From: Hypericum androsaemum
Lineage: Eukaryota > Streptophyta > Magnoliopsida > Malpighiales > Hypericaceae
Length of the DNA stretch: 64,000 nt
Assembly (NCBI GenBank): GCA_963995505.1
Contig: OZ023181.1
Location: 21,696,221 to 21,760,220 of the forward strand
Direction of reading: 5' to 3'
This document shows, piece after piece, positions 1 to 12,159 of the stretch. Position numbers and translations under genes: made by a program. The notes below the pieces were generated by a model. It did no database searches, was not told where the DNA came from, and was given only the letters and a program-made list of their open reading frames with translations. Position 1 is the stretch's first letter, and every line of letters begins with the position of its first letter.

Positions 1-866
1 TGGCTACCAAATTTTCCCATATCAGTCAGTCTTCTTAATTTCCTAATTACATGGATTACTAGGTAGAATTAGCTACAATAGTGGTGACAGTGCAGCGAAA
101 AGTTTGACAAAAAAAGCAGAGCTTTTTCTCTTATCTCCATGAAAAAAGGTCTCTTTCTCCTCATCCTGCTCTTACAAGTTTGGTGCGGTTCCACCACTCG
201 AAGAGACAAGTTGGGGAAGGTCGTGTATTGGAACATTAAGCATCTAGATAACGCCACCTTTTGGGCGGCCCTTCGGATCATATATACTACCATTGGCTAG
301 CTTCTTCCTCTTTTAGTTCCTTTCTCAGATGGTCACAACAGTGATATCGAAGAAAGAAATTATACAGTGCTAGTTCACATCACTCGGTATTCGGACAATA
401 ACCACGCAAGTTTAGTTACTTTAGGTTTAGGTTGGTTCCTTTCTAACCAGGGACCATGCAATGCTAGTTTATTCCCTTGCACTAGAAGTTTGAATATTTG
501 GTCCAATTTCAAAGATTGAGAAGTCCCAATTGGAAAGATTTGTACTTGAAGAACAATGTAGGCCTTCTGCTATAAGTCCTTCCAATATTTTATCTTGCTA
601 ACATTATGTTTGAACTTGATTTTTTTTAAATCATCCCGTATTCACTAAATATATCGATTAATTTAAATTCGAGTCAATTCAGATCACAATGTTGCCCACT
701 TTTCACGTTTTTTGCGGCCCACTAACTAAAAACAGCGATCAATCTTCCTAATCAATTTCAAGATGCTCATAATGAATGCTTGAAATTTCAACACCTTCAA
801 GAATCGGCAAGTAACAGTACTTAAGCACTCCCAAAGAAATAATACAAACATGAAAAGAAAAGAGAA
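1..866. other. intergenic DNA, no gene seen
   Basis: I see no coding potential here. The short minus-strand ORF near 69-293 has no recognisable family and no flanking splice structure. The sequence is AT-rich and non-repetitive at the scale I can judge, up to the left end of the TIR element that starts near 867. Confidence 0.5.
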
Positions 867-1786
867 GGAAAAATTACGCTCAGGGTCTTGGTATTTGGTA
901 AAATAGGCGTTGGAGATCCTATAATTTACTTTCTAATTTTGTAACTCCTCTAATTTGAGTTTATTATACTCTTGGGTCCCTCGTTGATATCACTAATCGA
1001 TTTTTCTTATTTTATATTTGAAAAGCCTATTATACTCTTACTCCGGTCAATTAAAACATCGGTCATTTACTCCGATCAGGATTCCGGCAACCACCAAAAC
1101 CAATGCAAAAAATTAACCAAAATCAACCCAGAAATCGAACAGATCTAACGAACCCTAACCAAAATTCATGATCGAGCTGCGCCAGGCGAGGAAGAGAGAA
1201 GTCTGACGTGTTTCTCGCATCTAGGGAGCCCAGTTCCAGTCGATACCCATCACTGAGGACTGCACCGCCTTCGTCCGCGTCTGAACCTGGTCGAGAACAC
1301 CGAGGAAGTCGTAGACGACAGGGTCGATTCCCGGTGGTGGGTCCTCCGGCGAGAACGTCCCCGGATCGACAGCATCCCTGATTTCCAGCGACGGCGATAT
1401 CCTGCTTCAGATGGTGGGTCATCGACGACAATGTTGGGGTGGCTTGGCTGGGTTGGGTCGACAACGAAGGTCTTTCTGGGACGAAGACGAAGGTCTCCTG
1501 AACATCCATGGACGACGACGACGTCAGTTGGGAGATTGAGCGACGATTCTTCAGGAGGAACTCCGGCTCGCCTTCCGGGAGAAGGATGTTTGTGATTTTT
1601 TTATTTTTATTTTGATTTTTTATAAGAGTATATGAATCATTTACTTAAAAAATTTTGATTGATGACATTAGCTAAAGATCCGTAGTATAATAAAATAAAA
1701 TTAGATAAGTTGCAAAAACAGAAGAGAAATTATAGAGTCTTTGGCGTCTATTTTATAAAATATCAAAGTTACGAGAATAATTTCCC
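867..1786. mobile_element. Mutator-like non-autonomous TIR element (family B)
   Basis: The first and last 150 or so bases are imperfect inverted copies of each other. The left end reads through 'ggtcttggtatttgg', a cytosine/thymine-rich stretch and 'tttattatactctt'; the right end gives the same order on the other strand. The same terminal pattern occurs in the elements at 11482 and 13347, which have clear 9-bp target duplications. Here the flanks match only loosely (about 7 of 9), so the insertion looks old. The interior is GC-rich, with a 128-codon minus-strand ORF (1123-1509) of no known family. No transposase is visible. Confidence 0.7.
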
Positions 1787-2462
1787 AAAAAAAATGCTTC
1801 TCACTGTAACATCACTGGCTAATTGGTCCAATATATAAATAAATTTTCTCCCAAAAATTTCCTAGCTATCAGAGTATCTGGTAGTTGCCTAGGTGGCCCC
1901 ATTATACTTTCACCACTTGCTTCTATTCTCTTTTTTTTCCCTGTTGTTGTCTTTCCTTGTTAAAGCAAAAGGCTAATGCGAAAGTCCTAATAAGTTCCTT
2001 TTTGGGTGCCACAGAACATTTTTTAATGCAAAAGCTTGTGATTCCCTTGCATTGGCTGTCGGCATTAGTCAATCTCAAGAGTAAAATCCCACTACACTAA
2101 GCTCTACTGATCGTTCGTTGTGGAGTAAGAAATTTGAATTCTTTTAACTTAAGTTTCAACTTTAAATTTTATCATTGTATTTGATTTTGTGTTAGTTATT
2201 ATTTATGGTGTCACGTAGATAACGTTTCGAGTCGACAACATTTATGGTAAATTATCTTGTTATCATTGAAGAGTTCACCATTCTAATAATCTAATACCAT
2301 AAAAAAAAGTCATGGCCGATCAGGACAAAAAATAACTTAGATTTCCGGGATAATATTTTACAGATTAGTGAGGCTAACATGCTTAATCAGAGAACGGAAT
2401 TTTTTAGTTGGTCTCCTGATCGATTCTCGACCCCCTTGGGACATAAATTTTGTTTGCTAACT
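1787..2462. other. intergenic DNA downstream of the first thaumatin-like gene
   Basis: AT-rich, with no ORF of recognisable family. The part next to 2462 should hold the 3' UTR and poly(A) site of the minus-strand thaumatin-like gene. I could not single out a specific signal. Confidence 0.4.
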
Positions 2463-3742
2463 CTAGTTAATAACGAGTGACATCAAAGCCAAAACAGTGG
2501 CAAATTGAAGTAATAAAATAGGACAGGTTGATCTCGTAGACTTGCTCGTAGCTAAGTTTGCTAGCCACGAACTTTCGAATTCAGCTTGTTGGGTCGATTC
2601 AGGGTCTGTTTCAATCCCGGTGGTCCCAGACCCTGTCCCCGGACCGGCCATGGTCGACCCCGTTCCATCTGGAGAGGAATCTCTTGCTGATTTCAGAGTA
2701 CTGCATGGAAGAACAAATTACACGTCACAAACAATCTTAATTAAATTTCGCGATTAATAAAACATGTTTAATTAATACATATTCAAACAAAAAATTATCG
2801 ATAATTTGTTGTTACACGAGAATTGGATATGTACCTGGATAAATTAGGACAAAATGTGATGGTATAATCGGCGCCCGCGCAAGTAAAAGTACTCGTGGCG
2901 TCGTCGTAGGCGTAGCTATACGACTTGGGACACGCGCTCTTAAACACCTGCGAGTACACGGAAGGCTTGCAAGTCGCGGGTGAATTATACGCGCCTTTGC
3001 AACAGTACTCGGGTGTCCCAAACGCTTCACACGCGCTCCTACAAGCCGCACCGCCGTCTACTCTCAACTCGGCTGGACATTTACTGTTTAGATCATCTAC
3101 GCAGCCGGTTGAGGCACATGCACCAGCTGAGCCGTGGCTGGCTTCCACGATCATAGGCAGGTTGTAGCCGTCGACCAGGCTGACATCGTAGAAGTCCAGT
3201 GATTGTGAGCCGGCCGAGCCGATGGTGAACTCGGCTAAGGTAGCGGGTGGAGTGGCAGCAGCTCCATTGCACTCAATTTGGCCCGAGTTGCAATCGGCGG
3301 TGTCACACGTGCCTTGACCGGTGGCGAAGTCGAACGTGCAGCCGGTTCGGGCCCAGAAGCGGCCCGACCAGCCGGTAGGGGCCTGGAAGGCGCGTGTGCC
3401 GCCTTTAGAGAGCTCGAAGCCGGTATTGTCTAGCTGGGGACTGCCTAGGATTCCGGGCCAAATTGTGAAGTCACACTTGTTGACTAACGTGAATGTGGCC
3501 CCTGAACCACCTGATTAAAACAAATCAGAAAATTACGTCTGTTAAATGAACATTAGAGTTTCCCATAATTAAAGAACAATACACATTAACATCAACTGGG
3601 CAAATCACCGGTCCGATCGACTAATTGAAAGAATTTATAAATATAACTAGATAATATTCGTACCTTGAAAACCGAGGAAAAGCGTGACGGCGAAGATAAA
3701 CATTGTACAAGAATGGCGACGGTGGAAGAAAAACGGACCCAT
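2463..3742 (-). CDS. thaumatin-like protein (PR-5 family), three exons, C-terminal hydrophobic tail
   Basis: Inferred exons on the minus strand are 3742-3664, 3510-2835 and 2700-2463, all GT-AG and in frame, giving about 330 residues. Exon 1 encodes a short N-terminus whose hydrophobic stretch (FIFAVTLFLGF) fits a secretion signal. A second in-frame ATG at 3703 sits right before that stretch and may be the real start. Exon 2 carries the whole thaumatin fold: WPGIL, the GWSGRFWARTGC signature, LAEFT, DFYDVSLVDGYNLP, the Cys-rich CKGAY region, and YSYAYDD near the end. Exon 3 adds a Ser/Thr/Gly/Pro-rich linker and a final hydrophobic segment (LLLQFATVLALMSLVI), as in GPI-anchored thaumatin-like proteins. 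The likely role is extracellular or cell-wall associated, in defence or development. The same exon pattern recurs in the gene at 20570-22004. Confidence 0.88.
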
Positions 3743-4700
3743 AATTCCTTGATAGGGATACCTCCTTTCTTGAAAAAAAATTCAACTACCACTAAACAAT
3801 TACAAGAATTTTAATGGAGGAGATACGATAAATATAGTCAGGGAATGTGAATTTTCCAGTGTCAAGTCACTCATATAATAATTTTAATTATATTTCTCAC
3901 TCTCGAGAGTAGATAACTTCTAGTTTTTCTTTCTATGGGTAGTGGGGGCAATTGGGAAAGAGGAAGAAGTAGATAGCGGAGGATAAGTAGAGCGGCAAAG
4001 TGAGTGGAGGACGGACTAGTGTCGGTGGTGGTAAGGGAATATTTTTTGAGGGGTGTAAGGAAATATTGATCATATGATATAGTATTCTATTTATAAACAA
4101 AAATAAAGTCCACCTCCCCACTAGGACTTAGCACAGCTACGGGTCCGGCCTTTGAGCGAATTGGCCCGTGTAGTAATTATTAGAATTTGAGATATCTGAT
4201 TAAGGTAAAATAATATTTTTTTCTAGTTGATTCAGGTGATTGTTAATAAATGTCTTTCCGAACGATTGTTTTGGTCCAAATGTGATTTTAATATGGTTAT
4301 AATGTATGTATATATATCACGAGCATTCTGTGTAAATTTGACATTTATTCCATATTCATAAATAATGTCATTTTCAATTATGCAACAATTTATTTTTCCA
4401 AGTACAATCCTAGCTAGTTTTTTTATAAGCGACAATCCTAGTTAATTTTTTTGAAAAGTAAACTTTTTACATGGAAGAATATATCTTATCAGAGCTCAAA
4501 TTATTTTATGTCTTATGCAGTTAGAACAAATGAATTTAGACAAAAGTTTATAGTTTATTTAGTGAACATTTATCTGTTTCGATTTACATACGAGATAATT
4601 GTAACTGAAAAAGAAACTGTTAGTTTGGAGATAATTGTACTAAATCAATCGTGCAGTGCAAGGAAAAATTTGCTAGAAATTTACGCAAAATTATAATAGC
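3743..4700. other. upstream region of the first thaumatin-like gene and AT-rich spacer
   Basis: Read on the minus strand, a TATA-like string (TTTATAAATAGAA) lies near 4087-4099, about 350 bases upstream of the start codon, and may be the core promoter. The rest is AT-rich spacer. The ORFs at 4232-4435 and 4451-4696 have no recognisable family. Confidence 0.3.
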
Positions 4701-4712
4701 ACGTAGTACATA

Positions 4713-4880
4713 TGGGGATTGGATTGAGTGGAGACTAAATAAAATTTGTTGTTAGGTAGAGATTACACATGCAAACTAATATTACTTCACACGCAAATCA
4801 ATATCACGGCAAACCAATATCACTATACATACAAACCAATATTCAATATTACTACACATCTATACTAGCATAGTTCTCAC
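4713..4880. repeat. TIR-ended repeat with short minisatellite of 'caaaccaatatcac' units
   Basis: Several diverged copies of a unit close to 'gcaaaccaatatcacttcac' lie in tandem at about 4768-4860. The left edge (about 4713-4770) resembles the reverse complement of the right edge of the copy at 54870-55140. The two loci are therefore members of one dispersed family, not independent microsatellites. Confidence 0.55.
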
Positions 4881-4889
4881 CAAATATGT

Positions 4890-5582
4890 CCCGTATATAT
4901 GTTAATCAGTTGTTCGCACATTATTGGCTTAGGTTGTTAGAGATGGCAACTAATTATTCGACCATTGTTTTTACTTAAAGCTATTTTGTTGTTTTCTATC
5001 TGGTATCTGTTTTCTATTATATTTCTTTATCTTTTCTTTACATATTTTCTTTTCTTGTAGTTTAATTTGTTTATTTAATATAGATCTCGTGTGCGCTTCT
5101 GAAAAATTAGCATATATAGGACGGGTTTAGTTAACTCCTGGGTTCTAATTATAACTTGTACCATTTTCTCTTCAAAACATTATAACTCTTTCCTAGAGCT
5201 GATCACCGTTCGAATTAAATTTAAATTAATTCTTCTTAAGATTAAGATTAGTGTTAGAGTTATGTTTAAGCCTTAAAATTTGGATTTATACTATAATAAC
5301 ATTCCAAAAAATATTTATATTTATTTTAGCCCTTTTATCTCAAAATAAACTTAGACAAACCACAATTTGTTTTTTTTCTTCTGAAAAGTATATTTTATTA
5401 GTCATCATGGAATATACATTCTACTTAATATGATATTACCCCTATCATGATTTATAGTGTTGCGACAGCCGGTCTCGTCAAAACTATATCACATCAAAAT
5501 CCAACGAAAAAAAGTGTAGTAGAGAAAGAACACCTCGATAGAAATACCTGTTTTGACGTTTTAATATTGCAAAGAAAATGGC
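4890..5582. other. AT-rich spacer, no gene seen
   Basis: Low-complexity AT-rich DNA between the minisatellite element and the copia insertion. The small ORF at 5251-5433 is hydrophobic and AT-driven, with no family resemblance. Confidence 0.4.
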
Positions 5583-5587
5583 ATACC

Positions 5588-5777
5588 TATTGAAGAGATT
5601 CTATTTGCGAAAAAAAAATTAATTCATGGTGTGAATGAAAAATTTGGCTTAAAGGTGGTATGGGTACGAGTTACGAGTTTTTGGGTTTTGAGAGAATTGT
5701 TCCAGGTTCCAGGGCCTTATTCTTTTGGAACTGGGCCGGACCTGTTGAACCGATTCTAGGCCCAAAAATATGTTGGG
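5588..5777 (+). repeat. truncated 5' LTR of the copia element
   Basis: Closely similar to the first 190 bases of the 3' LTR at 9243. Similarity stops around 'tgttggg', where the sequence switches to gag coding. The first bases read TATTG instead of TGTTG, a single G-to-A change. Confidence 0.85.
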
Positions 5778-8646
5778 CCTGCTTTGTTTGCAACAAGACC
5801 AGCCGTCGAGCTAAAGATTGCTACAAACATCTAACCGCTGAGGGCAAGAAGATGGCAGGACCAAGCAAGGGCAAGAAAAAGAAGCCTGCTAATGCTAACA
5901 TTGCGGAGGCTAGCTTGAGTTCTGACCTTTATGAGATGCACCTCACGACTGTTGTGTCTGAGGTGAACCTCGTGGGTGGGAAATCAAAAGAATGGTGGGT
6001 GGACACAGTGGCTACCCGCCACATTTGTGCCAACAAATGGATGTTCAAGACCTATCAACCAGTTGATGATGAGAACTGCTACATGGAAAATTCCGCAGTC
6101 TCGAAGGTTGAAGGCAAAGGGACGGTCGTGCTGAAGATGACCTTGGGCAAGGAGCTCACCTTGACCGATGTGCTGCATGTGGCTAAGATTCGGAAGAATC
6201 TCATCTCCGGAGTGGTGCTCAATAAGAGGGGCTTTCGGCTCGTGTTCGAGTCCGACAAGGTCATCATGTCCAAGGGAGGGATGTTCATTGGCAAGGGCTC
6301 TTTGATCAACAATCTTTTTAAGATGAGTGTAATGACTTTAGCTCCCAAGGCAAAGTCTAGTGATAAGATTGATGTGGGTACCGCCAATAAGGCTAGCACG
6401 AGCAATAATGTAATGAATATTGCCGATAAAGCTAATGAGAAAGTGAAGGTTACTTATTGTCGCGATTCGTTACATTTATGGCATGGTAGACTAGGTCATG
6501 TGAATTATAAGTCTTTACAAAGGCTAATATCACTTAACCTACTACCGAAATTCAACATCGATCACAAACATAAGTGCGAGACTTGTGTTGAGGCCAAATA
6601 CGCCAAAACATCTTCCCACTCGATTGAGCGATGCTCAAAACCGTTGAGTTTAATCCATACCGACATATGTGATTTAAAATATGTACAAACGCGTGGTGGT
6701 AAAAATTATTTTATAACTTTTATCGACGATTGTACGAGGTATTGCTATGTCTACTTGATGAGAAGTAAAGACGAAGCAATAGACATGTTCATTCATTATA
6801 AGAATGAAGTTGAGAACCAATTTGGCAAGAAGATCAAAAATCTTTGAAGTGACCGAGGTGGTGAATATGAATTTCCATTTGCACAAGTCGGTGCCGAGAA
6901 TAAAATTATTCATCAAACCACGGCGCCTTATTCTCCCGAGCAAAATGGAATTACGGAAAGGAAGAATAGGACGCTTAAGAAAATAATGAATGCAATGCTT
7001 ATTAGTTCCGGATTACCAAGGAACTTGTGGGGGGAAGCTGTGCTTTCGACCAACTATGTGCTTAATAGGGTACCGCATAAAAAGTTGGATAAAATACCTT
7101 ATGAATTGTGGAAAGGTCATGCACCTAGCTATAAATTCTTAAAGGTTTGGGGATGTCTTGCTAAGGTTCTGATCCCACCTCCTTAGAGGATAAGGATAGG
7201 ACCCAAGACAGTAGATTGTGTGTTTATCGGTTATGCACAAGATAGTGCTTCATACCGATTCCTGGTACACAAGTCAGATAACTCTGATATTCACGTAAAT
7301 ACTATCATTGAAGCTAGGAATGCTTCATTCTTCGAGGAAATCTTTCTTCACAAAGCTCAAACTGGAGTTGACCATCAAGTTGACCAAAGTGTAAGCAATA
7401 TGGGGAGGAGAGGAACCTCAAGCCTCAAGATGAAGTTGAAGAACCTAGACGTGAAAATGGTATTCCTGAACGGAGATTGGGAAGAGGAAATTTACATGAA
7501 ACATCCTGAAGGATTTGTGATTCCAGATAAAGAACATAAGGTGTATAAACTTGTAAAATTCTTGTATGAATTAAAACAAGCACCTAAGCAATGGCATGAG
7601 AAGTTTGATAGTGTAATACCTTCAAACGGGTTTTGGAGAAACCAATGTGATAAATGTGTCTACGTGAAAGAAGATAATATAGACTATGTGATAGTATGTC
7701 TCTACGTAGACGACATGTTGATTGTAGGTAATAATGATAATATCAATATTACCAAGAGAATATTGTCGCAAAATTTTGACATGAAAGACTTCAGACAAGC
7801 TGATGTAATATTTGGGATGAAAATTACTAAGACTTCAGAAGGTTACGCGCTTTTCTAAAGTTATTATGTCGAAAAAATACTTAATAATTTTGATAATGAT
7901 AGCAATGTAATTACGAGAACTCCTATAAAAGTGGTGTCAAGTCTCTGCAAAAATCGCGGAGAAAGTGTACGACAACTAGATTATTCTAGAGTTATAGGCA
8001 GTCTAATGTACCTCATGGACTGTACTAGACCAGATATTATGAACTCGATAAATAGATTATCGAGATATACGAGTAATTTCAATGATGAATATTAGAAAGT
8101 GATAGTTAGAGTTCTTAGATACCTAAGATACATTGCTAACTATGGATTATACTATACGAGACATCCAGCTATTCTGGAAAGGTATTCAGACGCGAATTGG
8201 ATCTCGGACTCCAAGAATATAAAATCCAAGCGGATATATATTTACAATTGGAGGAGCAGCGGTCTCGTTGAAATTATGCAAACAAAGTTGCATTGCTAGA
8301 TCAATTGTGGAATCAGAGTTCATAACGTTGGATCTAGCAGCTGAAGAGGCTGATTGGCTCCAAAGTTTTTTGGAGGATATCCCGATATGGTCAAAACCAG
8401 TGCCTCATATTAGCGTGTACTGTGATAGTCTGTCAGCTATTGGAAGAACACAAAATAATGTGTATAATGGAAAGTCTAGACACATACGTCGTAGATATAA
8501 ATCTGTGAGAACGTTATTGGGAACGTGTGTGATGTCTTTAGACTATGTAAAGTCGAAAGAGAACATCGCAGATCCATTAACTAAAGGTCTAACGAGAGAC
8601 CAAGTTGAGGTATCATCGAGAGGAATGGCATTAAAGCCCACGAAAT
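5778..8646 (+). pseudogene. copia gag-pol remnant (knuckle, protease, integrase, RT, RNase H)
   Basis: The reading starts with a zinc-knuckle-like CX2C...C in which the expected His is Arg. A protease region follows (WWVDTVATRH), where the usual D-S/T-G-A motif has become DTVA. Integrase shows the H...H...C..C motif (WHGRLGH, CETC), then HTDICDL and DRGGEY. After a stop at 6845-6847 it continues through ERKNRTL and NLWGEA to a second stop near 7184. Reverse transcriptase, with its N-terminal part missing, shows FLNGDWEEEIYM, LYELKQAPKQWH and the catalytic YVDD at about 7706-7717. RNase H shows SDANW and the C-terminal IADPLTKGL. At least four stop codons interrupt it, at least one consistent with C-to-T decay of an Arg codon. 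Confidence 0.9.
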
Positions 8647-9242
8647 GACCTAAACCCATGATGATAACCCAACCTGGATCATAAACCTCGATCTGCAGGT
8701 TCAATGGGACAACCAAATTGTGAGGCTAGGGTCGAACAAAGCACTCAAAAAATTGAGTTCCCTACTATTCCTATGATGAAAGAGTGATAGACCTGTCCAT
8801 GTGAAGGTTAAGCTTTAAGCTATTAATGATCCTTATACTTCGAGTATATATAATTGGGGTATGGCAGGATACTCCTTATAAGAGATCACCTATATCGAAT
8901 GTGAAGGGGCCGCTTCTATGAGATGAGTTAAGGGCTAAATCTTTAGAGTATTCGATGAAGTTTCCAAGGTAGTCTAGGGCCAAAATGGACAACAACGAAA
9001 GAACCGAGTAGTGGTTTGAGAAGGAGTTATGTGAGTACCTTTATCTTGGTATACATAAAACGCCGAACAGTTCAAGGCATCGCGTCCACTGGTTGGCAAG
9101 TATATCCGAAGGTATTTCACTAAGGAAAGTTCAAGACTTTCAACCACCTTTCCAATTGCAACAAATTCTCGCAGAACTCTAAGTTGCATGTAGCATTGGT
9201 AGGCTCATATCATATAAGCCATTTTGCATTCATGTGGGGGAT

Positions 9243-10035
9243 TGTTGAAGAGATTCTACTTGTGAAAAAAAAAATCAATTCACGGTGTGAATGAAAAAAT
9301 TGACTTAAAGGTGGTATGGCTACGAGTTACAGGTTTGTGGGTTTTGAGAGAATTGTTCCAGGTTCCAGGGTCTTATTCTTTTGGAACTGGGCCGGACCTG
9401 TTGAAGCGATTCTAGGCCCAAAAATCTGTTGGACTTCCGTCTGGACAAGCCCGTGCTCTAGAAGCTTCTTCCCCTTCTATATGCCATTTGAATTTAAATT
9501 TAAAATTTAAATTCATGAGTAAAAGTCTATTAATTTTTGAGTTTTTATGGCCTTTGTAATGACCCATTTATTCACCTAATGAATGGGCTAGTTATGGTCA
9601 TATTAATTTTAGATTTGAATATTGGAGGCCAAGGTTGCCTATAAAGGAGTCCTCCTCCTCCATTCCAAATCACCCCTACCTCACACTCTTCCTTGAGCTC
9701 TCTAATTCTCTCTCCCTTGCATAGCATTTCTCATTTGCATAAAAGAGTCGGAGTTCTACACTACCAAAGGTTCGAAAGGTGTGCTGTTGTGCTTCCTATA
9801 GCATTCGTGATTGGGCGTTGTACCTTGGGAGCTCTATTACTCACGGAAGCCTGAAGCACATAGGCGAGTAATGGCCTCGTCCAGGATTGAATCTGAAACC
9901 TCTACCTTGAAGAAGACGGTATAACACACTTAGCTCCAAGTGTGATCGTGAGCATTCTCTAAACCTCCTCTTCTATATTACTTATGCTTTATATATACTT
10001 GGGTTAAAATCATAATTGACTAATATATTCCAACA
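9243..10035 (+). repeat. 3' LTR of the copia element
   Basis: 793 bp running from TGTTGAAGAG to ATTCCAACA, immediately followed by the ATACC target duplication. It is the only full-length LTR of this element. Confidence 0.88.
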
Positions 10036-10040
10036 ATACC

Positions 10041-10690
10041 ATCAACTAAAACCAAGAAAACAAAAAACTAACACGTACTCCTAAACAAACTACAATCTGT
10101 TGATTTAAAGTATGATACAAATATCTTATTACTTGCCATATACCATTTGCTAACAATTATTGAAATTTCAATGATGTTAAATCTCGACATGGGTTTATCA
10201 TTTCGCACTTATTAAAAAATTCTGCCAAAAAGAAAAAATATATGTAGTGACATGGTTATGTGTCAATCGAATGATACGGAAACAATTACATTAACCGATT
10301 AACCAATAATAAAGTTGTTCTAATTTAATCAAGAGATTTTTTGTTCGAACTCATAAAAAATGAAGCAGTAATGTTGGGAGAATTTTGACATCGTTCAAAA
10401 ATTTTATCCGCATTGAACCTAGATTAATCATACAATATATGTCAAATATCATATGGATAAATGATATATTAAACAATTTTTCTTTAGATCCTCGCATATT
10501 CTCTGCGAGGCAGATTGTGGAAGAGATGATTCGACGCATGAATCCATTCTCTGTAATAGGCATTTTTGAGTGAGTTTGATTAAAAGATATACAAGCTTGT
10601 CTGCACACTGATTCATTTCTCTTTTCATGTAATAAAACGTTGCATACACTTTTGAAAAACGTTGCATACACTCTTGATTTTCTTGGATCT
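10041..10690. other. spacer, no gene seen
   Basis: AT-rich DNA. The overlapping ORFs on both strands near 10351-10769 are not supported by any family motif and extend into the neighbouring repeat. Confidence 0.35.
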
Positions 10691-10693
10691 GTG

Positions 10694-11452
10694 GAGTGGA
10701 GATTAGACCTGACCACGGTTCAAATTTAGACGAATTCGAATCGAATTTATTCGAATTCGAATTTATCAAAACATTAAACCATATTCAATTCTTCAAAAGA
10801 CGAATCGAATACGAATTATAAATTTTCGAATTAGAATCGAATTAGAATCGAATTATAATTCGAATTCGAATTCGAATTAATTCTATAATTTTAATACTTA
10901 ATTAAAAAATTCTAAAACCTCTAAATTTTCGAAAAAGTTTAAAAAGTTTTGATATTTTTTGAAAAATTTAAAAACTTTGATTTTTGCTTCAAATATTAAA
11001 AAAAATTAGGAATTAGTGTTTAACATTTTTTGGGAAAAAGAAATAAACTAAAGATTGGGCTTGCACTTAATGTACCAAATTAAGTTGCCTACGTATCCTT
11101 AGCTCCGAAGGAATCAAAGCCCACGTAGTTCTCTTACCTTTATGGAGCTAACTCACTTAGTCGGATGTAGTTCTCCACTGGAGATGGGACGCGACGCCGA
11201 TTGACGCGTCAAGTGTCAAATTTCAATTTTTGCCCTCTTGTTTTCCTTCTATTCAAATCGGTCTAGATTTTTATTATTTATTTTTTTACATAATATGGAC
11301 GAATTCGAATCGAATTAGATGCGAATCAAATTTTAAAAATCTCGAACCATATTCAATTATTCTCCGGACGAATTCGAATCAAATTTTTGACGACTATAAT
11401 AAAATTTTTGACGAATCAGATTCTAACAATGATTCAGGTCTATTACCACCCT
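10694..11452. mobile_element. hAT-like TIR element rich in GAATTCGAA repeats
   Basis: TAGACCTGA near 10704 and its inverse TCAGGTCTA ending near 11442 mark the ends, inside slightly longer imperfect inverted repeats. Both sub-terminal regions carry many copies of 'cgaattcgaat', self-complementary and able to pair across the element. The interior has no transposase. I could not find a matching 8-bp target duplication, so the superfamily assignment is tentative. Confidence 0.5.
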
Positions 11453-11481
11453 TTGAAAATTGCAACATATAATTTATTTTA

Positions 11482-11747
11482 GGATAAACTATCCTCAGGT
11501 CCCTGGTCTATAAAAAATCACCTCTAGGGTCCCTGCTTTATTAAAAATTATTTAATTGTCCCTGCTTTATGTAAAAATGTTGGTCTCAGGTCCCAAAGGT
11601 CGGAATCGGAGATTTTCTCCGGAGAAGAGGCACCTAAAAGATTTTCTCCGATTCCGGCCTTAGGGACCTGAGACCAATATTTTTACATAAAGCAGAGACC
11701 CTAGAAATTATTTTTCTATAGACCAGGAACCTGAGGATAATTTATCC
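11482..11747. mobile_element. miniature Mutator-like element (MITE), 266 bp, 9-bp TSD
   Basis: The two halves are inverted copies of each other over almost the whole 266 bp, beginning GGATAAACTATCCTCAGGT and ending with the complementary sequence. The flanking 9-bp direct repeat TTTATTTTA (11473-11481 and 11748-11756) is perfect, the length expected for Mutator-like transposition. The centre carries CCGGAATCGGAGA-type sequence also seen in the larger relatives. Confidence 0.88.
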
Positions 11748-11822
11748 TTTATTTTAAGTTATAAGATTCAAAAGATGTAATTATACTGAAATATAAAGAG
11801 CAAAAGCATGTGGAGGCGAGAC

Positions 11823-12148
11823 TAGGGGTGAGCAAACAAACCGAAAACCGTCGAATCGGACTAATCCGGACCAAAAAAACCGGACCAAACCGGACCAAAT
11901 GCAAAAACGGTCCGGTCCGGTTTGTAAAAATACCCAAAATCTGGTTCCCGGTTCGGTCCGGTCCGGTTTGGTCCGGTCCGAAACCCAATTTTTGTTCAGT
12001 TTTTGATAATCCGGTCCGGTTTTTGGTCGGATCGGACCGCACCTGGACCGAACCAGAGTAGGTACGGTCCGGTCCGGTTTGCAATATCCCTAAAATTCCG
12101 GTTTCGGTCCGGTCTGGTTTTTTCCGATTCGGTTGACTTGCTCACCCG
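11823..12148. mobile_element. hAT-like MITE rich in GGTCCGGT repeats
   Basis: The left end TAGGGGTGAGCAAAC and the right end GTTGACTTGCTCACCC are inverted copies, and the interior is dominated by degenerate 'ggtccggtccggttt' units. Ends of the form TAGGGGTGAGCAAA are typical of plant hAT MITEs. No transposase and no clear target duplication are visible. The ORFs on both strands here are repeat translations. Confidence 0.65.
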
Positions 12149-12159
12149 AGCCGTGGAGA

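Larger units (their letters stand above)
5588..10035 (+). mobile_element. degenerate Ty1/copia LTR retrotransposon with 5-bp TSD
   Basis: The element is bounded by the 5-bp direct repeat ATACC (5583-5587 and 10036-10040). The 3' LTR is 9243-10035, about 793 bp, with TGTTG...CAACA ends. The 5' LTR (5588 to about 5777) keeps only its first 190 bases and is then fused straight into gag zinc-knuckle coding sequence, so the rest of the LTR, the primer-binding site and most of gag are deleted. A purine-rich tract (catgtgggggat) precedes the 3' LTR. Internal order is gag knuckle, protease, integrase, reverse transcriptase, RNase H, which is the copia order. Several in-frame stops and a deletion between integrase and reverse transcriptase make it non-autonomous. 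Confidence 0.93.

Noticed and set aside
1123..1509. 128-codon minus-strand ORF as a gene
   Set aside because: Lies wholly inside a TIR element and shows no family motif or splice partners.
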